7,046 nucleotides of DNA, from the NCBI GenBank assembly GCA_002763085.1, contig PFCY01000016.1:1-7046 (forward strand), given 5' to 3'. The position numbers were made by a program, and so were the translations under genes. Origin of the DNA: Candidatus Pacearchaeota archaeon CG10_big_fil_rev_8_21_14_0_10_32_14. GTDB taxonomy: Archaea; Nanobdellota; Nanobdellia; Pacearchaeales; GW2011-AR1. The notes under the pieces were generated by a model that saw only the letters and a program-made list of their open reading frames with translations, had not been told where the DNA came from and searched no databases. Positions 5,832 through 7,046 of the stretch are shown here, piece after piece (the first letter of the stretch is position 1; the number at the start of each line of letters is the position of its first letter).

Positions 5832-6029
5832 TTAATATCTTCCAAGTCCAACACATTCATATGCCTCATCAACCATAAGTTCATATACATCACGAGTTGC
5901 TTCGTTTGTTATTGTTGATAATAATTCATCAATAGTTCTCATCTCAGAACCCCTCCTAGAATCAGACAAACTTCCATTCATTTGTTTTATATATTCAAGT
6001 CGTGTCTGAATTTGAGCCAAACTATTCAT
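5832..6029 (-). CDS. Small hypothetical protein, 65 aa, first gene of the LOG-like operon
   Basis: A short, highly charged, probably helical protein of unknown family. Two helices are likely (about 1-18 and 31-58) around a polar turn rich in Ser, Arg and Gly (SLSDSRRGSE). The C terminus reads CVGLGRY and holds the only Cys. There is no signal peptide or membrane span. The case for a real gene is a TTTAAAA box centred about 25 nt before the ATG at 6029, a clean start, and a stop only 7 nt before the LOG-like start, the usual spacing of archaeal co-transcribed genes. It might act with the LOG-like enzyme, but that is only suggested by position. Confidence 0.68.
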   Translation of the reverse strand: MNSLAQIQTRLEYIKQMNGSLSDSRRGSEMRTIDELLSTITNEATRDVYELMVDEAYECVGLGRY

Positions 6030-6051
6030 AATATGAATAAAATTAGAATTC

Positions 6052-6058
6052 TTTTAAA
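6052..6058 (-). promoter_or_regulatory. TATA box of the 65-aa / LOG-like operon
   Basis: Minus-strand TTTAAAA, centred about 26 nt before ATG 6029 and nested in the 38-bp gap after the upstream 91-aa gene. Confidence 0.5.
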
Positions 6059-6067
6059 GGTTTGGAT

Positions 6068-6343
6068 TTATTGCCTCAATGTTCCAGCAAAGGATTCAGA
6101 ATCATACTGTCTAACAAGTCGTCTATCTCTTCTCTCTTCAACATGCTTCTCTTCATTTCCTTTTTTATATACTGCACCATAAACCCTAATTCTATATTCA
6201 GCTATAGTCCTTATTGTCTTACCGTCCCTAACTTCCACACGAACCACATCATTTTCCATTCCAAAATCTTCAGAATAATTGTATAATCTTACCCATTCTT
6301 CTTCCTTAGGTTTATCTTCTTTTACTTTATCATCAATTCTCAT
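6068..6343 (-). CDS. Small hypothetical protein, 91 aa, charged
   Basis: Family not recognised. The first 15 residues are almost all Lys, Asp, Glu and Pro. They lead into a core that looks like alternating beta strands (about 16-60: EWVRLYNYSED, DVVRVEVRDG, RTIAEYRIRVYGAVYK) and then a basic, Arg- and Glu-rich end. There is no signal peptide and no cysteine. It reads like a small beta-sheet protein, perhaps binding nucleic acid or a partner protein, but there is no motif to name. A TTTTATAT box lies about 24 nt before the ATG at 6343. The IS200/IS605 element begins about 20-45 bp upstream of that box, so insertion has replaced everything upstream of this promoter while leaving the box itself intact. 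Confidence 0.75.
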   Translation of the reverse strand: MRIDDKVKEDKPKEEEWVRLYNYSEDFGMENDVVRVEVRDGKTIRTIAEYRIRVYGAVYKKGNEEKHVEERRDRRLVRQYDSESFAGTLRQ

Positions 6344-6363
6344 ATAAAATAAACTAGTAAATA

Positions 6364-6371
6364 ATATAAAA
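6364..6371 (-). promoter_or_regulatory. TATA box of the 91-aa gene
   Basis: Minus-strand TTTTATAT centred about 24 nt before ATG 6343. The left end of the IS200/IS605 element lies just upstream of it. Confidence 0.5.
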
Positions 6372-6396
6372 GGATTATGGTGATTGATTAATCGTT

Positions 6397-6419
6397 ACCC
6401 TATGGTCTCGCCATAGGGT
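6397..6419 (+). repeat. Left-end stem-loop of the IS200/IS605 element
   Basis: A perfect 9-bp stem, ACCCTATGG and CCATAGGGT, around the loop TCTCG. In this family TnpA recognises such subterminal hairpins on the single strand and uses bases at their 5' foot to guide cleavage. Confidence 0.8.
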
Positions 6420-6432
6420 GAAAGCCAATAAC

Positions 6433-6440
6433 TATTAAAC
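6433..6440 (+). promoter_or_regulatory. TATA-like box of tnpA
   Basis: TATTAAAC centred 25 nt before the ATG at 6462, within the element. It is weaker than the host promoters, consistent with low transposase expression. Confidence 0.35.
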
Positions 6441-6461
6441 TTCCAAAGGGTTAGATCTCCT

Positions 6462-6857
6462 ATGGATGAACTTGAAAAATCCGCACATAAGATTTTCAAA
6501 TTAAAGTATCACTTTGTTTTTTGTGTTAAGTATAGAAAAGATTTGTTTCTGAATAAAGATTATTGTGAAACCTTCAAAGATACCTGTAAACAGATGGAAG
6601 AAAGATATTCTATGAAATTTGAAACAATAGGTTTTGACGAAGATCATGTGCACTTTATGTTAAAGTCTTTAACGAAATATTCTCCTTCTCAACTTTTTAG
6701 GATTGTGAAAAGTGTTATAGCAATAAAACTATTAGATACCTATCCTGAAATTAAAAAAGAACTTTTGGGTGGAGAATTTTGGAGTGATGGGGGATATGTT
6801 GGAACTGTTGGCGAGGGAGTTAATGGAGATGTAATAAGAAAATACATAAAAAATTAA
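6462..6857 (+). CDS. tnpA: IS200/IS605 TnpA (Y1 HUH transposase), truncated by a premature stop
   Basis: TnpA cuts and rejoins single-stranded ends of the element through a tyrosine-DNA link. The N terminus is typical (KLKYHFVFCVKYRKDLF, 13-29), the HUH pair is His62 and His64 in DEDHVHFML, and the conserved FWSDGGYVGTVGEGVN leads to the catalytic Tyr128 in RKYIKN. In the well-studied IS608 enzyme the Tyr is 127 and the next metal ligand is a Gln four residues later. Here that position is TAA (6855-6857), one C-to-T change from CAA. The frame then continues for 14 sense codons, GRNGEQLKLFDFV and so on to TAG at 6897-6899, which looks like a family C terminus. The 131-aa product should lack a metal ligand and the tail, so it is probably inactive. 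The full-length version would be 145 aa. Confidence 0.92.
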   Translation: MDELEKSAHKIFKLKYHFVFCVKYRKDLFLNKDYCETFKDTCKQMEERYSMKFETIGFDEDHVHFMLKSLTKYSPSQLFRIVKSVIAIKLLDTYPEIKKELLGGEFWSDGGYVGTVGEGVNGDVIRKYIKN

Positions 6858-6899
6858 GGAAGAAATGGAGAACAGCTTAAGCTATTCGATTTTGTGTAG
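6858..6899 (+). pseudogene. Former C terminus of TnpA, in frame after the TAA stop
   Basis: Thirteen sense codons (GRNGEQLKLFDFV) and a TAG, in the same frame as the transposase. A Gly following the expected Gln and a hydrophobic LKLF-type end are usual in IS200/IS605 TnpA, so this is most likely a coding remnant and not untranslated sequence. Confidence 0.65.
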
Positions 6900-6912
6900 T
6901 CGTTGTCGGATG

Positions 6913-6933
6913 CCCTAAGGTCTTGCCTTAGGG
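6913..6933 (+). repeat. Second stem-loop, matching the left-end hairpin
   Basis: An 8-bp perfect stem, CCCTAAGG and CCTTAGGG, around the loop TCTTG. Compared with the left hairpin, one stem pair and one loop base differ, and both are preceded by TCG a few bases upstream. It is likely part of the right end recognised by TnpA. Confidence 0.8.
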
Positions 6934-6973
6934 AGCTTCACTAAAAGATAATCAAATATGATAATTAACTAAA

Positions 6974-7010
6974 AAGAAATCTCCATCTTTCAAGATGGGG
7001 TGAGTTTCTT
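6974..7010 (+). repeat. Long imperfect stem-loop near the right end of the IS
   Basis: Three paired blocks nest: AAGAAA with TTTCTT, CTC with GAG, and CATCTT with AAGATG around a two-base loop, with one-base (t) and four-base (gggt) bulges. About 15 pairs in 37 bases is well above chance in this AT-rich DNA. It may be the true right-end hairpin, or the scaffold end of a guide RNA left from a tnpB-bearing ancestor. Confidence 0.65.
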
Positions 7011-7046
7011 CCCGCAAATTATTTATTTCTCGATTGATTATAAAAA

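Larger units (their letters stand above)
6389..7038 (+). mobile_element. IS200/IS605-family insertion sequence (boundaries proposed)
   Basis: The element carries a Y1 transposase gene between subterminal stem-loops, with no long terminal inverted repeats, as expected of single-strand transposing IS200/IS605 elements. Left and right loops are matched: CCCTATGG-TCTCG-CCATAGGG and CCCTAAGG-TCTTG-CCTTAGGG. The pentamer TTGAT occurs at 6384-6388 before the first loop and at 7034-7038 after the last one, inside a shared GATTGATTA. TTGAT is the known target of the related ISDra2, so I place the ends after each copy, giving 650 bp. If instead the right end lies just after the second loop (near 6941), the element is shorter. 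No tnpB is present in the window. Confidence 0.7.

Noticed and set aside
5825..5893. Longer N terminus for the LOG-like protein up to 5893
   Set aside because: It overlaps the 65-aa gene out of frame and adds residues unlike the family; ATG 5824 gives normal length and spacing.
5982..6286. Two plus-strand reading frames (5982-6182, 6062-6286)
   Set aside because: Antisense to the 91-aa gene and the 65-aa gene, which have promoters and better composition.
219..6385. Shared 12-mer ATTATGGTGATT at 219-230 and 6374-6385
   Set aside because: A few 12-base matches are expected by chance in 7 kb of AT-rich DNA, and flanking bases do not extend it.
1..7046. tRNA, rRNA or CRISPR array
   Set aside because: No cloverleaf with a TTCRA arm, no rRNA-like sequence and no regularly spaced repeats were seen by eye.

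Overview
The window looks like a piece of an AT-rich archaeal genome. The main sign is promoter layout: nearly every gene has an AT-only TATA-like box centred 23-26 nt before its most plausible start codon, which is the geometry of leaderless archaeal transcripts. Only one Shine-Dalgarno-like site of any strength is visible. The seryl-tRNA synthetase has archaeal-type sequence features, and the small unknown and lysine-rich proteins would suit a DPANN archaeon (Pacearchaeota/Woesearchaeota-like). That taxonomic placement is an inference, not something I can prove from 7 kb.

Layout. Positions 1-198 are the end of an insertion sequence: the first 36 codons of a zinc-ribbon transposase (minus strand, running off the window), its promoter, and a terminal inverted repeat ending at 198. 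Next is serS (minus, 229-1572). Between serS and the following divergent gene sits a 134-bp MITE (1617-1750) with inverted termini and a 9-bp direct repeat on each side. Its right end matches the end of the neighbouring IS at 27 of 28 positions, so it is probably a non-autonomous relative moved by the same transposase. Two plus-strand genes of unknown function follow: a soluble 235-aa protein and a 211-aa four-helix membrane protein. The latter's stop codon directly abuts the stop of a convergent 6-phosphogluconolactonase gene.

Upstream of the lactonase gene on the minus strand is a secreted NTR/TIMP-like protein, split from its Cys-rich C-terminal tail by an apparent one-base insertion in a run of five identical bases (4195-4199). 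Further right on the minus strand lie a LOG/lysine-decarboxylase-like Rossmann protein, a 65-aa protein that starts its transcription unit, and a separate 91-aa unknown protein.

The right end (about 6389-7038) is an IS200/IS605-family insertion with a Y1 HUH transposase, matching stem-loops on either side of it, a larger stem-loop near the right end, and TTGAT on both sides. The transposase has a TAA stop exactly where the metal-binding Gln is expected; 14 further codons that look like the normal family C terminus follow in frame, so this copy is probably freshly inactivated.

There is no single multi-gene pathway here. The genes are housekeeping (serS, 6PGL, LOG-like) mixed with unknowns, and three mobile elements have inserted between them, two of them right at promoters. 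I see no tRNA, rRNA or CRISPR array, and no gene-free stretch longer than about 300 bases.
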